The notes under the pieces were generated by a model. It did not search any database, was not told the origin of the DNA, and worked only from the letters and a program-made list of their open reading frames with translations. A program made the position numbers and the translations under genes. Of a stretch of 64,000 bases of DNA, positions 35,018 to 43,127 are shown one piece after another. Source of the stretch: an uncultured Pelagibacteraceae bacterium (GTDB taxonomy: Bacteria; Pseudomonadota; Alphaproteobacteria; Pelagibacterales; Pelagibacteraceae); contig CACNUU010000003.1 of NCBI GenBank assembly GCA_902623735.1, positions 1 to 64,000 on the forward strand, given 5' to 3'. The first letter of the stretch is position 1; each line of letters opens with the position of its first letter.

Positions 35018-35929
35018 TTAATTTTTAAAAAATGAACCCCTAATTCTCAATAGTTCTCTGCTTAAATCTTTGTTTTCTTTAAAGGGTTTTCTACCGTGTA
35101 GCCAAAAATAATTGTTTGCAACTACTGCTGATCCTACGGGTAATTTAGTTATTACTTTATTCTCACTTTCTTCTAAACAATCAGATAATTTTTGTAAAAA
35201 ATTACCTTGAGACATATTTTTAGGCTCAGGAAACTGATCTATGTATGATATTTGTGGTTTTCCATCTTTATCTTCAGAAAATACTGGGTGTTCAACTTTA
35301 TAATCTACATTCTTACTTTTGGGTGAGCCCCATAAAAAATTTTGCTTTCCAACAGGATCATTAAAAAGTTCATCACAATATTCCCAATCATCTAAATGAA
35401 GCATTGCCGTTTCTCCACCTTCAACATTTTTTTCCTCAATCTTAGTCATTAAAAGCCAATCTGTAACTTCTTTTACATATGTTCCATCAGTATGAAGGTC
35501 CATATTTGTATAAGCTTTTCTCAAATATGAGTCGCTCTTATCTTCATGCTTAACATGAAATCTTGCATAATATTTTCCAGCCATTGAATCATAATTAGGT
35601 ATTCCAATTAAATGAGATATTGCTGTTGATAATTTTACTAAGAAAGTATCATCAATATTTGCATTTTTATTTTCAGGACCAATTATAAAACAACCAGAAT
35701 TTCTATCTCTAATAATTTCGTTCATTAAAATACTTAGCTTATTTCCACTTAGATCATCTAAACTTTTGGCGATTGTAAATCTAGTGAAAGGTTTATACTC
35801 AATAGCGGTCAGGTCGAATTTCTTAAATGGAAAAATTAATTTCTCTATAGTTTCATTTTTTATTTTAATATCAATTATTCTAGAAGATATTTTATTAGGA
35901 GATATTTCAAATCCAGATATATTGTTCAT
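35018..35929 (-). CDS. glaH: CsiD/GlaH-type glutarate 2-hydroxylase
   Basis: This 303-residue Fe(II)/2-oxoglutarate dioxygenase resembles CsiD (GlaH), which turns glutarate into L-2-hydroxyglutarate during lysine breakdown. The iron triad is visible as H146-x-D148 in DLHTDGTYV and H278 in YFWLHGR; an arginine in RELLRIRGSF should hold 2-oxoglutarate. Further CsiD-like segments are TDWLLMTKIEEKN, LHLDDWEY, SKNVDY..VEHPVF and ISYIDQFPEP. The usual partner LhgO (2-hydroxyglutarate oxidase) is not in the window. It lies between two amino-acid transport clusters. Confidence 0.85.
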   Translation of the reverse strand: MNNISGFEISPNKISSRIIDIKIKNETIEKLIFPFKKFDLTAIEYKPFTRFTIAKSLDDLSGNKLSILMNEIIRDRNSGCFIIGPENKNANIDDTFLVKLSTAISHLIGIPNYDSMAGKYYARFHVKHEDKSDSYLRKAYTNMDLHTDGTYVKEVTDWLLMTKIEEKNVEGGETAMLHLDDWEYCDELFNDPVGKQNFLWGSPKSKNVDYKVEHPVFSEDKDGKPQISYIDQFPEPKNMSQGNFLQKLSDCLEESENKVITKLPVGSAVVANNYFWLHGRKPFKENKDLSRELLRIRGSFFKN

Positions 35930-35972
35930 AATTTAATTACTAATTTATATAAAACTTAGATATTTTAAAAGA

Positions 35973-36296
35973 CTAAAAAAAATTGTTTACAACACTCATT
36001 GAAATAGCTGAAAAAATTGTTGGATATACGAAATTTTTCTTAGTTATAAAAAATATTCCAAGACTAAACAAAACAACTATAAGCCTACTCAAATAGCTTG
36101 CATCTGATAAAGCGCCCACTGGAAATATGATTGTTCTGGCAATTAGAGCAGCCAGTGTTGCATAAGCTAAACAGTTAAACCATCTAAAAATTTTAGATGT
36201 TTCTTTTATCTTTATAGATGAAATCACCCCTAAAAATCTTGATAGATAAGTAGCTAATGATGTAACAATTATTGATAACAAAACACTAATTGACAT
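35973..36296 (-). CDS. azlD: AzlD-family branched-chain amino-acid exporter subunit
   Basis: This protein of about 107 residues has four hydrophobic segments and is of the AzlD family, the small partner of AzlC. The frame extends to a TTG at 36308, but the ATG at 36296 is chosen because GGAG lies 7 bases upstream. It then overlaps the azlC end by 11 bp. Family features include a conserved TYLSRFLGV and the LAYATLAALIAR helix. AzlCD pairs export branched-chain amino acids and analogues. Confidence 0.85.
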   Translation of the reverse strand: MSISVLLSIIVTSLATYLSRFLGVISSIKIKETSKIFRWFNCLAYATLAALIARTIIFPVGALSDASYLSRLIVVLFSLGIFFITKKNFVYPTIFSAISMSVVNNFF

Positions 36297-36990
36297 TTTT
36301 TTCTCCAATTAAATATGCAATTGTTCCTGCTATAAGACCACCCAGTAAAATAGACCACTCAGGTGAAAAAAAATAAAAAACTGGGCCCAGAATTGCACCT
36401 AGAATAACTGATAAAGTAATTTGAAGTGTTTTCATTGCTCCAACCATCATGCAAGTAAAATAGATTGGGTTTAAAATTGCTAGACCCATTAGCATGTCTT
36501 TGTTTAAGTAATCTGCTAAATAAAAACCAAGGGCTGTAGCAAGAATTGATACACTCCAAGTTGCTGTGCCAATTCCAATCCAAAAATCAACCCTGTCCTT
36601 TTTTTCAACTTTTTCGTAATTACTTTTCATAATTAGCCATGCTGAGACTGCTATAAAGTGACAAGATAAATAATATTTCCACTTCGGTTGGCTTTCATCC
36701 ATCATTAAAGGAAACAACGATACCGCCATTGGATAAAGTCTAGCGTTCACAAACCAAACTGCGATAAAAATACTTAATAATGACGCTCCAATAAGAATAG
36801 ACTCAGCCATAACTAATGAGCCGGGTAAAGCATAAATTAACATTGTTGAAAAAATACTTTCTTGAATGTTAAAACCTACATTCTTAAGGAGGGCACCTAT
36901 AGCAACAAAACAACAAGCTAGGGCTATGGCTGGACTATCTGGTTTTAAAATTGATTTGTAACCTTTAAGAAATAACTCTCCTTTTATCAT
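36286..36990 (-). CDS. azlC: AzlC-family branched-chain amino-acid exporter subunit
   Basis: This 234-residue membrane protein is of the AzlC family, with about five to six hydrophobic segments. AIGALLKNVGFNIQESIFST near the N-terminus and NARLYPMAVSLFPLM are typical family stretches. It works with AzlD, whose gene overlaps its end. Its start shares one base with the stop of the second LivF-like ATPase, so an exporter is read from the same message as a complete importer. The two may recycle or balance the same class of amino acids, or the pair may have another role here. Confidence 0.87.
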   Translation of the reverse strand: MIKGELFLKGYKSILKPDSPAIALACCFVAIGALLKNVGFNIQESIFSTMLIYALPGSLVMAESILIGASLLSIFIAVWFVNARLYPMAVSLFPLMMDESQPKWKYYLSCHFIAVSAWLIMKSNYEKVEKKDRVDFWIGIGTATWSVSILATALGFYLADYLNKDMLMGLAILNPIYFTCMMVGAMKTLQITLSVILGAILGPVFYFFSPEWSILLGGLIAGTIAYLIGEKNVN

Positions 36991-37775
36991 TAGCCACCTA
37001 AAAATAAGCGACCAACATCAGGATTGTTTAAAAGATCATCTCCTTTACCTGCAATAGCAGTTTGACCTGAAACAAGAACATACCCTATATCAGCAAACTC
37101 TAGACCTTTTTTTGCATTTTGCTCAACAAGGATTATTGTTTTTTTTTCATTCTCTTGAAGATCTCTCAATATTTCAAAAACCATGTCGATATACCTTGGT
37201 TCCAAACCTATTGATGGTTCATCAACTAATAATACCGAAGGCTTCATCACTAATGCTCTAGAAATTTCTAACAATCTTCTTTCACCTCCAGAAAGTACTT
37301 TTGCTGGTTGATTTCGTCTATTTCTTAATCGTTCATATTTCTCAAAAATTCTCTCAGCTTCTTGATAAGACTCTTCAGTTTTTTCTTTTATAAACCCTCC
37401 CATTAATAAATTTTCTTCAACTGTCATATCCGGGAATACTGAATTATCTTGAAGAATATATGCAATACCAACTGATTTTAGTTTTTCAGCTGGACTCAAA
37501 TTTGTAATCTCCTTACCATCAATTTCTATTTGCCCAGAGAAAATATTTGTGAAACCATAAATTGAATGAAGAATTGTTGATTTACCTGCTCCATTTGGAC
37601 CTATCAAACATAATGACTGAGCTTTACTTACAAAAAGATCAAAATTATGTAAGATTTCCATTTTTCCATAACCTGCATTCATGTTTTTAATTGTAAGATG
37701 CACATTTGATGGTGATAGTTTTTTTAAGTCTTCAGCAACTGGTGCTTTTCCTAAAACTTCATATTGATTAGACAT
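36990..37775 (-). CDS. Liv-type ABC ATPase, LivF-like (second system)
   Basis: This 261-residue ATPase has Walker A GPNGAGKST, Q-loop YILQDNSVFPDMTV, signature LSGGERRLLEISRALV and Walker B VLLVDEPSIGLEP. It has about 25 extra residues at the N-terminus (YEVLGKAPVAEDLKKLSPSN) compared with the LivF at 32716. It touches the LivG-like gene upstream and azlC downstream with single-base overlaps, so translation is probably coupled throughout. Confidence 0.9.
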   Translation of the reverse strand: MSNQYEVLGKAPVAEDLKKLSPSNVHLTIKNMNAGYGKMEILHNFDLFVSKAQSLCLIGPNGAGKSTILHSIYGFTNIFSGQIEIDGKEITNLSPAEKLKSVGIAYILQDNSVFPDMTVEENLLMGGFIKEKTEESYQEAERIFEKYERLRNRRNQPAKVLSGGERRLLEISRALVMKPSVLLVDEPSIGLEPRYIDMVFEILRDLQENEKKTIILVEQNAKKGLEFADIGYVLVSGQTAIAGKGDDLLNNPDVGRLFLGG

Positions 37776-38515
37776 TATTGTGCTCCTAAATAAGCATCAA
37801 TTACACGCTTATCGTTTTTAATTTCATCAGGTGTTCCATTGGCCAACATTTTACCATGTGCCAAACAAAAAATATTTTCTGCCAACTGCATGATTACTCT
37901 CATATTGTGTTCAATTACCAATAAAGTAATGCCAAAATCTTGATTTACTTTTATTAACCTATCTATAATTCCATTTATTAATGTAGGATTTATTCCAGCT
38001 GTTGGTTCATCTAATAAAAGCATCTCAGGTTCATTCATCAAAGCCATTGCAAGTTCTAGTAATTTTTGTTGCCCAAAAGATAGGTCTCCAGCTCTTAATT
38101 TTCTTTTTTGGTACAAACCAACAAAGTTTAAAAGGTTTTCTGCTTTCTCAGTAAGCTCTTTTGGAATTTTAGAGAATATCTTCAATAAACTTGCATCACT
38201 TCCTTTATGGCTGATAAGCATATTTTCTACACAGTTTAACTTTCCATATATTCTTGTTTGTTGAAAAGTTCTAAGTAAACCTAATTTTGCTATAACCGGA
38301 ACTGGAAGTTCGGATACTTCCTTTCCATTAAATTTTATAGATCCGTTATCTATAGGATAAGTTCCAACTATAGAATTAAACAAAGTAGTTTTACCAGAAC
38401 CATTTGGACCAATTAAGCCTACGATTTTTCCTTTCTCAACAGTCATAGAAATATCAACATTAGCTTTTACACCACCAAATGATTTACTCACATTGTTTAC
38501 TTCCAAAATACTCAT
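37775..38515 (-). CDS. Liv-type ABC ATPase, LivG-like (second system)
   Basis: This 246-residue ATPase has Walker A GPNGSGKTT, signature LSFGQQKLLELAMALM and Walker B MLLLDEPTAGINP. The usual LSGGQ is LSFGQ here, a variant common in LivG proteins. The C-terminus TPDEIKNDKRVIDAYLGAQ is LivG-like. It overlaps the LivM-like gene by 4 bp and the LivF-like gene by 1 bp. Confidence 0.91.
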   Translation of the reverse strand: MSILEVNNVSKSFGGVKANVDISMTVEKGKIVGLIGPNGSGKTTLFNSIVGTYPIDNGSIKFNGKEVSELPVPVIAKLGLLRTFQQTRIYGKLNCVENMLISHKGSDASLLKIFSKIPKELTEKAENLLNFVGLYQKRKLRAGDLSFGQQKLLELAMALMNEPEMLLLDEPTAGINPTLINGIIDRLIKVNQDFGITLLVIEHNMRVIMQLAENIFCLAHGKMLANGTPDEIKNDKRVIDAYLGAQ

Positions 38516-39561
38516 TTTAATTCTACTTGAGCTTTCCGATCTGCTTCATCTATAACTTCGCCAAATCTCTCAGGGTATTTTTCTCTTAACCAACCCATAA
38601 TCCCCTCTGGAAAGTAAATTACAATTACTACAATAAGAACACCTAACGCAACATACTGCCAGCCTAAAAAGAATGTCCAAAAGCCTTCTTTAAAAATATG
38701 AAAAACTGTTGCCCCGATAATAGGGCCCCATAAAGTTCCTTTTCCACCTAAGATTGCCATAAGAACCATAAATACTCCCATTTCTCTTCCATCAAAAGCA
38801 ACATCAGTTGAGTCTATATATCCAACAAGACCCCCCATGATTCCACCAGCTAAACCACAAAAGAATGCAGACACCATCCAGCCAATTATCTTATACTTCA
38901 TAGTTTCAATGCCCATTGCTTCTGCTTTATCTTCGTTGTCTCTTATGGCATTAAGAATTAATTTAAAACGAGTAGAGTAAATTGCTCGTATTGTTATGAA
39001 TGCAAGCACTAGTGCAAAAAAACTGCAGAAATAAAAAAATTCTCCTCTTGCCTCTAAGCCTCCAACATTTGGAAAGGGTGGTGTTGTAAATCCTTGACCG
39101 GCACCTATAATTTCAATGCCTCCAGAAATTTCTCCTGCCGCTACTCCTAATCCCAAAGTACATATTGCAAAGTAATGTCCTCTTAATCCTAAAATTGAAT
39201 ATCCAATTAAACCTGCAACAATTGTTGGAACTACCGCAGCAACTATAAGACCAACTGCCATTCCCTGAAAAAATTGTAAAGGGGTGTGTACAAATGTTTT
39301 TTCTCCTCCACTTTCAGTCCATTCTGCTAATGGAAAAAACATCCCAACTTGTACTGAGGCACACAAATACATTCCAAGCCCATAAAAAAGGATATTTCCA
39401 AATGAGTTATAGCCCATTTCTCCACCTTGAATGTTCCAAGTAACTGCTAGAATAATAAGTACACAAAGGATTGATAATTGAACTTTAAACGCAGGAAATA
39501 TAAATGGCGCAGCTAATCCAAATACTAGTATTATCGCGTATAAAATAAGATTTTTATTCAC
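38512..39561 (-). CDS. Liv-type ABC permease, LivM-like (second system)
   Basis: This LivM-class permease has 349 residues and about nine membrane segments. GLRGHYFAICTLGLGVAAGE and the coupling helix LILNAIRDNEDKAEAMGIET are diagnostic. A short hydrophilic C-terminal tail (EVIDEADRKAQVELK) is present. It overlaps LivH-like and LivG-like genes by 4 bp on either side. It is shorter than the LivM at 30337, so the two systems are not close duplicates. Confidence 0.9.
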   Translation of the reverse strand: MNKNLILYAIILVFGLAAPFIFPAFKVQLSILCVLIILAVTWNIQGGEMGYNSFGNILFYGLGMYLCASVQVGMFFPLAEWTESGGEKTFVHTPLQFFQGMAVGLIVAAVVPTIVAGLIGYSILGLRGHYFAICTLGLGVAAGEISGGIEIIGAGQGFTTPPFPNVGGLEARGEFFYFCSFFALVLAFITIRAIYSTRFKLILNAIRDNEDKAEAMGIETMKYKIIGWMVSAFFCGLAGGIMGGLVGYIDSTDVAFDGREMGVFMVLMAILGGKGTLWGPIIGATVFHIFKEGFWTFFLGWQYVALGVLIVVIVIYFPEGIMGWLREKYPERFGEVIDEADRKAQVELK

Positions 39562-40451
39562 TTTAGGTACTCTCTTTTTCTAGAAAGTTTAAATCTTCTA
39601 TAAACTAAAATTAAAACTAATAATAAAAATACTGATCCAATTCTAAACTCTGTACCTAAAATATAATCAGCAAATTCCTCGAAAACTCCTAATCCCATGC
39701 CTGACATTGCTACACCAGGTAAATTTCCGAGCCCAGCAACAATTACAATCATAAACGATCTAATTGTATAAGGTAATCCCATGTACGGATGAATTGTAAA
39801 AGTTATAGATATTAGTGCTCCTGCGACACCACATAAAGCAGCATTAATACCAAATGTTGCTGCATAAACTTTCTCAGTGTCAACTCCCAAAATTTTTGCT
39901 GCTCTTGAATTTTGTGCAGTTGCTCTTATTGCACGGCCTAATTTTGATTTTTTCATATAAATTACTAAACAAATAGCAAATACAATACTTACTACTGCAG
40001 AAAATATTTTTGAATTCGGTAAAACTACATTTCCATCAAATAAAAAAGTTGTGCCATAACCTGAATTAGCCAAAACAACATCAGCACCAAATGCAAAATT
40101 CATTAATTGCATAAAAAGAATACTAATTCCAAATGTTGCGAGAATTGAAATAAACAAGTCTCTATCAACTACTTTATTGATCACTAATTTATAAATTCCA
40201 ACACCAACAAAATACATTATGAATGGTGAAACGATCACTCCCCAAGCAGGATGAATTCCATAAAGATACATGAAGTAAGCAATGTAACCTCCAAGAATAA
40301 CTAAATCACCTTGAGCAATATTTATGATATTCATTACTCCCCATTGCAATGCCATACCGTAAGCAATCAAAGCAAACAATACACCTAGAAGAATTCCATC
40401 CAAACAGGCTTGGACTGTTATCATCGGATATTGGAAAACCATGAAATCCAT
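39558..40451 (-). CDS. Liv-type ABC permease, LivH-like (second system)
   Basis: This 297-residue LivH-class permease has ALIAYGMALQWGVMNIINIAQGD near the N-terminus, the coupling helix LGRAIRATAQNSRAAKILGVD and the late GLGNLPGVAMSGMGLGVFEE. It is the first gene after a terminator-like hairpin (40471-40497) that separates it from the binding-protein gene, so it depends on read-through from the binding-protein promoter. It forms the membrane channel with the LivM-like protein. Confidence 0.9.
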   Translation of the reverse strand: MDFMVFQYPMITVQACLDGILLGVLFALIAYGMALQWGVMNIINIAQGDLVILGGYIAYFMYLYGIHPAWGVIVSPFIMYFVGVGIYKLVINKVVDRDLFISILATFGISILFMQLMNFAFGADVVLANSGYGTTFLFDGNVVLPNSKIFSAVVSIVFAICLVIYMKKSKLGRAIRATAQNSRAAKILGVDTEKVYAATFGINAALCGVAGALISITFTIHPYMGLPYTIRSFMIVIVAGLGNLPGVAMSGMGLGVFEEFADYILGTEFRIGSVFLLLVLILVYRRFKLSRKREYLK

Positions 40452-40470
40452 AAATTGCCTCTTAAAAAAA

Positions 40471-40497
40471 AATACCCCCTAGAGTTTAGGGGGTATT
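40471..40497 (-). terminator. Intra-operon terminator after second Liv-type binding protein
   Basis: AATACCCCCTA (40471-40481) pairs with TAGGGGGTATT (40487-40497) around a 5-base loop. On the minus strand it is followed by a T run. It lies 14 bp after the binding-protein gene and before the permease genes, matching the arrangement at 18764-18787. Confidence 0.85.
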
Positions 40498-40510
40498 CAA
40501 AGATTTGTTA

Positions 40511-41749
40511 TTATCTTTCAGACCACTTAGGAATAGGATGTATTAACTTAGCCGATGCCCACTTTAGAGGAGCAACAACTTTGTTCTCACATTTTCCTGA
40601 GTCGTCACACATTACTTGGAAAAGTACCATTGGCTTGTCAACATTTTGACCACCTTCTGCGAACTTAATATTTCCATAGAATGTTTGCATATTAGTAGCT
40701 GCAAGAGCGTCTCTCACTTTCTTTTTGTCAAAAGAATTTGCTCTTTCAAATGCATCTTTAAATACTAATAAAGCTGCTGATGACTCTGCTGACTGATATG
40801 GTGGATCGTACTTAAACTTCTTTTCGAAGTCTTTAGCATATTTCATACCTGTGCCAAAAAACTTATCTTTATAAGTTAATGATTTGTGCCATTGAGAAGC
40901 ACAAAGTGCATACTGTGAATTTTTACCATGTTGTTTTGATAATTTCGCAGCATCGCAGTGCGTCATTGCTAACATTGGAACATCTACTTTCATTTCAGCT
41001 ATTTGTCTAATTGCTGTCAATGCTCCTTTTGTGTGTCCTGAAACAACAAGCACATCAGGCTTCATTTGTTTTACTTTAACTAATGTTGCAGCCATATCGT
41101 TAAGTTCTTTTGGAAGCTTATCGTCAATAATAATTTCAGATCCAGTTCTTTTAGCTGCATCTAAAATACCCAATCTTACATCTTGAGAAAATGCATCTTG
41201 CTCGAATGCTTGAGCAATTCTAACTGGTTTTCCACCATTTAATTCGACTGCTGTCTCAATAGCTACATCAAGATAAAGGTTTGCAGGAGCTAGAACTGCA
41301 AATAGATATTTGTAACCTTTTGTAAACAAAGATCTAGAAGCACCATTAGCCTCAACCATCGGCACACCATATTTTTCTGTAACTGGTGCAATAGCTTTTG
41401 TTAAACCTGAACTGTATGGTCCTAACATAAACTCAACACCATCTTGTGAAATTAATCTTTCTGCAAGTTGTGCAGCTCTTTTTGGGTTTGATTCATCATC
41501 ATAATAAATAATGTCAAACTTATAAGTTTTTCCACCAACTTTTACTCCACCCATGCTGTTTATTCTCTCAACAGCTAAATTGTATCCATTTTGAGTATGA
41601 ACACCATTCGAAGAGTATTTTCCAGTTAATGAAATTGCTGCTCCTAAAACAATTTTATCACCAACAACTTTTGCAAAAGATACAACTGAAGTTGAAATTA
41701 AAATTGCTAATGCAGAAATAAAACTTAAGATTATTTTATTTATTTTCAT
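40511..41749 (-). CDS. Liv-type periplasmic substrate-binding protein (second system)
   Basis: This 412-residue binding protein has a signal peptide (about residues 1-26, ending SVVSFA). The mature region has VLGAAISLTGKYSSNGVHTQ, DIIYYDDESNPKRAAQLAERL and MLGPYSSGLTKAIAPVTEKY, all typical of the amino-acid/amide (LivK/AmiC) family. A pair of cysteines near the C-terminus (CDDSGKC) may form a disulfide. It has its own promoter (41781-41809) and is followed by a terminator, as expected for the most abundant subunit of an importer. Ligand not predictable. Confidence 0.91.
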   Translation of the reverse strand: MKINKIILSFISALAILISTSVVSFAKVVGDKIVLGAAISLTGKYSSNGVHTQNGYNLAVERINSMGGVKVGGKTYKFDIIYYDDESNPKRAAQLAERLISQDGVEFMLGPYSSGLTKAIAPVTEKYGVPMVEANGASRSLFTKGYKYLFAVLAPANLYLDVAIETAVELNGGKPVRIAQAFEQDAFSQDVRLGILDAAKRTGSEIIIDDKLPKELNDMAATLVKVKQMKPDVLVVSGHTKGALTAIRQIAEMKVDVPMLAMTHCDAAKLSKQHGKNSQYALCASQWHKSLTYKDKFFGTGMKYAKDFEKKFKYDPPYQSAESSAALLVFKDAFERANSFDKKKVRDALAATNMQTFYGNIKFAEGGQNVDKPMVLFQVMCDDSGKCENKVVAPLKWASAKLIHPIPKWSER

Positions 41750-41780
41750 TTTATTTCCTTCGTTAATTAATTAAAAACTA

Positions 41781-41809
41781 ATTTAATAAAGAAATTTAAT
41801 AATTTTCAA
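41781..41809 (-). promoter_or_regulatory. Promoter of the second Liv-type binding-protein gene
   Basis: On the minus strand TTGAAA (41809-41804) and TTAAAT (41786-41781) are 17 bp apart. The -10 box lies 31 bp before the start codon. The leader contains GAAGGAAA as ribosome-binding site. Confidence 0.6.
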
Positions 41810-41834
41810 GTGGCAAATAAAGCATCAGTAAGTT

Positions 41835-42449
41835 TTAATATTGTTGAGTAACAATAATAATTAAAGCAATTATAACTAAAACACTCGCTGAGATTGTATT
41901 TATCGTTTTTGGGTTTGCTTGAATCCATGTAATAAGTTTTTGTGCTAAAAAGGCGTAAGCAATTAAAGAAATAAAATCTAATACAACGTAAGTTAAAATT
42001 AAGATAAAGAATTGAACAACATAATTCGAATTAAAATCTATGAATTGTGGAAATATCAAAGGAAAAAATAACCAAGCTTTTGGACTTGTGCCTGCAACTA
42101 AAAAACCATCTTTAAAAAAAGAAAAAAAACTTTTTGTAGTGATAATTTTTGAATCCAGACTTTTTGGTGAAGATTTGTATACATCATAAGACAAGTAAAA
42201 CAAATATATCACTCCAAACCATTTGAAAACATTCAGCACATTCGGATTATCTGAAAAGAAAGTACCTAAAACAAATATAACTAATGTTGCCTGTGTAAAA
42301 TTTGCTGTTATATCACCCAATGCAGTCCACACACATTTTTGAACTCCATAATTCATTGAATAAGAAACTATAACTATTCTTGGTGTTCCAGGAGTAATAA
42401 ATAAAAAAATTATAATTTGTAAAAAAAGAATGAAATCAAGGGGGAGCAT
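41835..42449 (-). CDS. LysE family exporter with hairpin leader
   Basis: This 204-residue membrane protein is of the LysE/RhtB family, with FLFITPGTPRIVIVSYSMNYG at the N-terminus in place of the more usual PGPN. About six hydrophobic segments and AGTSPKAWLFFPLIFPQF (the NPK-like region, here SPK) support the family. The substrate is unknown; it is divergent from the LysE at 4322. Its ATG stands only 11 bp after a strong terminator-like hairpin (42461-42507), so transcription into the gene should depend on read-through or on a start inside the hairpin's T run. Confidence 0.82.
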   Translation of the reverse strand: MLPLDFILFLQIIIFLFITPGTPRIVIVSYSMNYGVQKCVWTALGDITANFTQATLVIFVLGTFFSDNPNVLNVFKWFGVIYLFYLSYDVYKSSPKSLDSKIITTKSFFSFFKDGFLVAGTSPKAWLFFPLIFPQFIDFNSNYVVQFFILILTYVVLDFISLIAYAFLAQKLITWIQANPKTINTISASVLVIIALIIIVTQQY

Positions 42450-42460
42450 ATAAAAAAAAA

Positions 42461-42507
42461 GATAGTCCTTAAAAACCGGGAGCTAAAGATGGCTAAGAAG
42501 GACTATC
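42461..42507 (-). ncRNA. Candidate small RNA or transcription attenuator upstream of lysE
   Basis: GATAGTCCTT (42461-42470) pairs perfectly with AAGGACTATC (42498-42507) around a 27-base loop. On the minus strand nine T residues follow, a textbook intrinsic terminator. A -10-like TGTTATATT lies just upstream, so a transcript of about 55 bases is possible. The loop carries two TTAGC elements and a CTCCCGG stretch. It ends 11 bp before the lysE start, so it is either a free small RNA or an attenuator leader of lysE. Confidence 0.5.
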
Positions 42508-42570
42508 TAGATTAATATAACAGATCCAAAAAAAAATGCATTATTGATTTTTTTCAAATATAAAGGATTT

Positions 42571-42867
42571 ATGAAAAAAAAAGGTCACAGGCCCATGACC
42601 CGGGTCAAAAATCCAGAGCCAAATATTGAAGATCCAGATTGGGTCATCTGGGCTGCCTGGGCAGATAGGATCACTTTTGAGGAAATTGAAAAAAAGACAG
42701 GTTATCGAGAGTCTGATGTCATTAAAATTATGCGAAGATCTCTTAAACCTTCATCGTTTCGATTATGGAGAAAAAGAGTTCATGAAAAAAGTATTAAACA
42801 TAGAAAAAAGTTTGAATATTCAAGAAAACAAATTACTAGTAAATTAAAAAAAGATTATTATTTATAA
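42571..42867 (+). CDS. TIGR03643 family protein
   Basis: This small basic protein of about 98 residues matches the TIGR03643 family of unknown function: DPDWVIWAAWADRITFEEIE, then the helix pair KKTGYRESDVIKIMRR and LKPSSFRLWRKRV. The arrangement looks like a helix-turn-helix-type fold with a lysine-rich tail. The ATG at 42571 is preferred over an upstream TTG at 42544 because TATAAA (42559-42564) ends 6 bp before it. The glutaredoxin gene follows after 3 bp. No function is known. Confidence 0.8.
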   Translation: MKKKGHRPMTRVKNPEPNIEDPDWVIWAAWADRITFEEIEKKTGYRESDVIKIMRRSLKPSSFRLWRKRVHEKSIKHRKKFEYSRKQITSKLKKDYYL

Positions 42868-42870
42868 GCT

Positions 42871-43125
42871 ATGAAAAATATTACAATATATACTGGACCT
42901 CTATGTAATTATTGTGATGCAGCAAAACGATTGCTGACAAGAAATAACGCACCTTATAAAGAAATTAATATTGCAGAGGTGGATGGTGCGATGGATGAAA
43001 TGATAAAAAAAGCTAACGGTAAGAGAACTATTCCACAAATATTTTTTAATGATCAACACATTGGTGGTTATGATGAGGTAAGAGCTTTAGAAAAAGAAAA
43101 TAAACTTCAAGATTTAATTAAATAA
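42871..43125 (+). CDS. grxC: Glutaredoxin 3
   Basis: This 84-residue thiol-disulfide oxidoreductase reduces protein or glutathione mixed disulfides. The active site is CNYC within TGPLCNYCDAAKRLL (usual GrxC: CPYC or CPFC). The cis-proline segment KRTIPQIFFNDQHIGGYDEV is intact. It lies 3 bp after the TIGR03643 gene and ends 2 bp from the converging msrB gene; both are redox-repair functions. Confidence 0.94.
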   Translation: MKNITIYTGPLCNYCDAAKRLLTRNNAPYKEINIAEVDGAMDEMIKKANGKRTIPQIFFNDQHIGGYDEVRALEKENKLQDLIK

Positions 43126-43127
43126 CT

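Noticed and set aside
36297-36308. TTG start for azlD
   Set aside because: It would place the start inside the ribosome-binding site of the better ATG at 36296.
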